Translations under genes and position numbers: made by a program
Source: Symsagittifera roscoffensis
Taxonomy: Eukaryota > Xenacoelomorpha > Acoela > Convolutidae
Assembly: GCF_963678635.1 (NCBI RefSeq)
Contig: NC_087071.1
Location: forward strand, 33,344,141 to 33,408,140
Length of the DNA stretch: 64,000 bases
Direction: 5' to 3'
Notes under the pieces: generated by a model
The model's input: the letters and a program-made list of their open reading frames with translations, nothing else
The model's database searches: none
What the model was told of the DNA's origin: nothing
Shown here: positions 62,360 to 64,000 of the stretch, piece after piece
Position numbering within the stretch: the first letter of the stretch is position 1
Layout of the letters: each line of letters starts with the position of its first letter

Positions 62360-64000
62360 TCGTGTTCGAGTTGACTCAGCAACAAATTTATAGAAAACAA
62401 TGTGGGTTTTTCTATAGCAATGTTGAAACTTTACCAATGCTTTGTTCAAATTCGCATATGTTAGATCTCTTAATTTATAAAAGAAATGCAAAGATAGATC
62501 TATTTTTAAAATGATCAATCCGAATACTGTTTGAATACTTACACTCAGATGCGTTATGAAAAATCTTTTATTTACAAACTTTGAATTACATATAGGTTGT
62601 AATGAGATAATTTCATTTCTGATCCACTTTTTCTCCACCTCTGAAGTTTTCACTTTTCATATTTGTTTTTATAAATCTTTATGAATAACCTGTTAATGTT
62701 ACGATATACGATTTAAAAAATATCCTAAATGTTCATTGGGTCACCAGGCCAATTCCATAGACTTTTGACAACCATAATATACCACAGTATCCGCAACCTT
62801 GCTACTTTTCTTAAACTTTTTTTGACAGTATTGCTCGAAATTGATCCAACAACAGAAAAACTTGTGAAATTTACAGCACGAAACCCAGAATACTTTGTAG
62901 AAAACAAAAATAAATGTTTTTTTTTATACCATTACCGATGACGATTTCGCGGAATCAGCATTCATATGTGGAATCTGCGTACGATCTGTGGAATCCTCTC
63001 TCATCAGTTTTTTAAAAATTTAAGTTTTGCAGATTTTGTTGACATTCGGAATAAATGGCAGCGTTCAACCGTGCGAAAACTGCAAAACTTACGCTGCAGG
63101 CGGAGGTTTTGTATGTAGAATCTACGTGCACTTCAAAAAATGCTCAAAGATTTTTATCTGGATTCTAGCGTTTTACAGGCATCAAATTGTGCGCTCATTC
63201 AGTACACAGTTTGGTCTCGTAATGATGTTTCAGTAATTTTGCAAATTTGAAACTAAGAGATAGAGGAAGGAGAAAAGAGCCATCATTTGGCACAAACTAT
63301 GGCAGTACTGTTGACATTCTCCAGCTTGATCTTCTCGGAAAAAACAAGAAACTGATTAAGCTCCCGTTTTGCTGGTAATTGCTGCTTGCCAAGATTAACA
63401 TTAATCTACCGTATACAATTTTTCAGTGTTTAGTATCAAACAAATTTTTGACAAAGAACGTTCATAGCTTTCATTTGTCAAGTAAAACCAGAATAGTAGT
63501 TCTGGTATGGAAGGGGAGGGTTCTTTCCAAAGGGTTCCTCACGTAAAATAAAGTCCTAGGAAAGGCCTCCTTAATTTTTTGGAGGTCCCTCATACTAGGT
63601 TTTTCTAATTGTAAGAAATTTTCCTCCTAAATAGCAGAATACCCCCTACTTAAGATCTTGCTAACGCTAGCTTAACAACGAAGAACACAATTCATAATTT
63701 GCTCTAATTCCATTTTTTGGAGTCCTAATTATTGGTCTTGATCTTGGTTACTTAAATGAATCATATTATTCTAATATTTGTTTCGGACAAATGACTTTTT
63801 GACCTAGCTAAATTGTGTTGGTGAAAGTGGAATTGAATTTTATGGTCATTAATAAAAATTTGCTAGCAATTTTTGCAGTTTAGCTTAAATGTTGGCAGCA
63901 GTTAACAGTTTCCTTTATCATGTTCTATTTTTTTTTGGTGAAAAGGCCGTTAAAAACATTTTGAAAAGGCGGCGGCAGTTTCTGGGCAAAATTGTAGTAA
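62360..64000 (+). repeat. Dispersed repeat, unit C, running off the window
   Basis: Begins with AACAAATTTATAGAAAACAA (62378), as unit A does at 58813. It then follows TGATCCACTTTTTCTCCACC (62617), the GATGACGATTTCGCGGAATC segment (62936), TTCCAGCGTT-like sequence (63160) and the TCCAAAGGGTTCCTCACGTA and CCCTCATACTAG segments, as in unit B. It is still matching near 63720 and leaves similarity before the window ends. Confidence 0.6.

Overview
The window is AT-rich nuclear DNA from an invertebrate animal. It has long non-coding stretches, eukaryotic polyadenylation signals (AATAAA), and remnants of most metazoan retroelement classes: Ty3/gypsy, Ty1/copia, BEL/Pao, RTE-like and CR1/Jockey-like LINEs, and a tRNA-derived SINE. 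The phylum cannot be fixed from sequence reading alone. Three single-exon host genes are convincing: two paralogous secreted proteins (9308-10087 and 55303-56064) and one single-pass membrane protein (19109-19726). One possible terminal exon lies at 49351-49576.

Layout. 1-3060: remnant of a copia-like element on the minus strand (gag, protease, integrase), split by a 5'-truncated LINE with an 8-bp target-site duplication. 3140-13080: first copy of a segmental duplication; it holds a decayed and an intact member of the secreted-protein family and was later hit by a minus-strand LINE. 13100-16500: a poly-G-bounded element, a GC-rich minisatellite, tandem repeats and a dispersed repeat. 16500-18465: minus-strand LTR and leader fragments related to the large element further right. 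19109-19726: membrane-protein gene. 20420-21870: BEL/Pao remnant. 22165-23255: direct repeats interrupted by a SINE. 24081-24320: foldback MITE. 25104-42890: a 17.8-kb Ty3/gypsy LTR retrotransposon. 43464-43642: small inverted-repeat element. 45690-49060: RTE-like LINE remnant on the plus strand. 51905-57485: second copy of the segmental duplication. 58790-64000: three copies of a complex dispersed repeat.

The large element dominates the window. Its two 904-bp LTRs differ at only four positions by eye, so it inserted recently. It has a primer-binding site that fits the 3' end of tRNA-Asn and a 2.5-kb leader containing a roughly 740-bp minisatellite. A Gag-protease-RT-RNase H frame stops at one TGA inside the RNase H/integrase tether, and the same frame then continues through a long spacer, a complete DD35E integrase and an acidic tail. 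The tail ends in what reads as an OARD1/Poa1-type macro domain. A further 1378-residue ORF of unknown function sits in the envelope position. The macro-like module and this large 3' ORF are the best candidates for something undescribed.

The two segmental-duplication copies act as natural pre- and post-insertion comparisons: the same site is empty in one copy and carries a LINE in the other, which orders the events.
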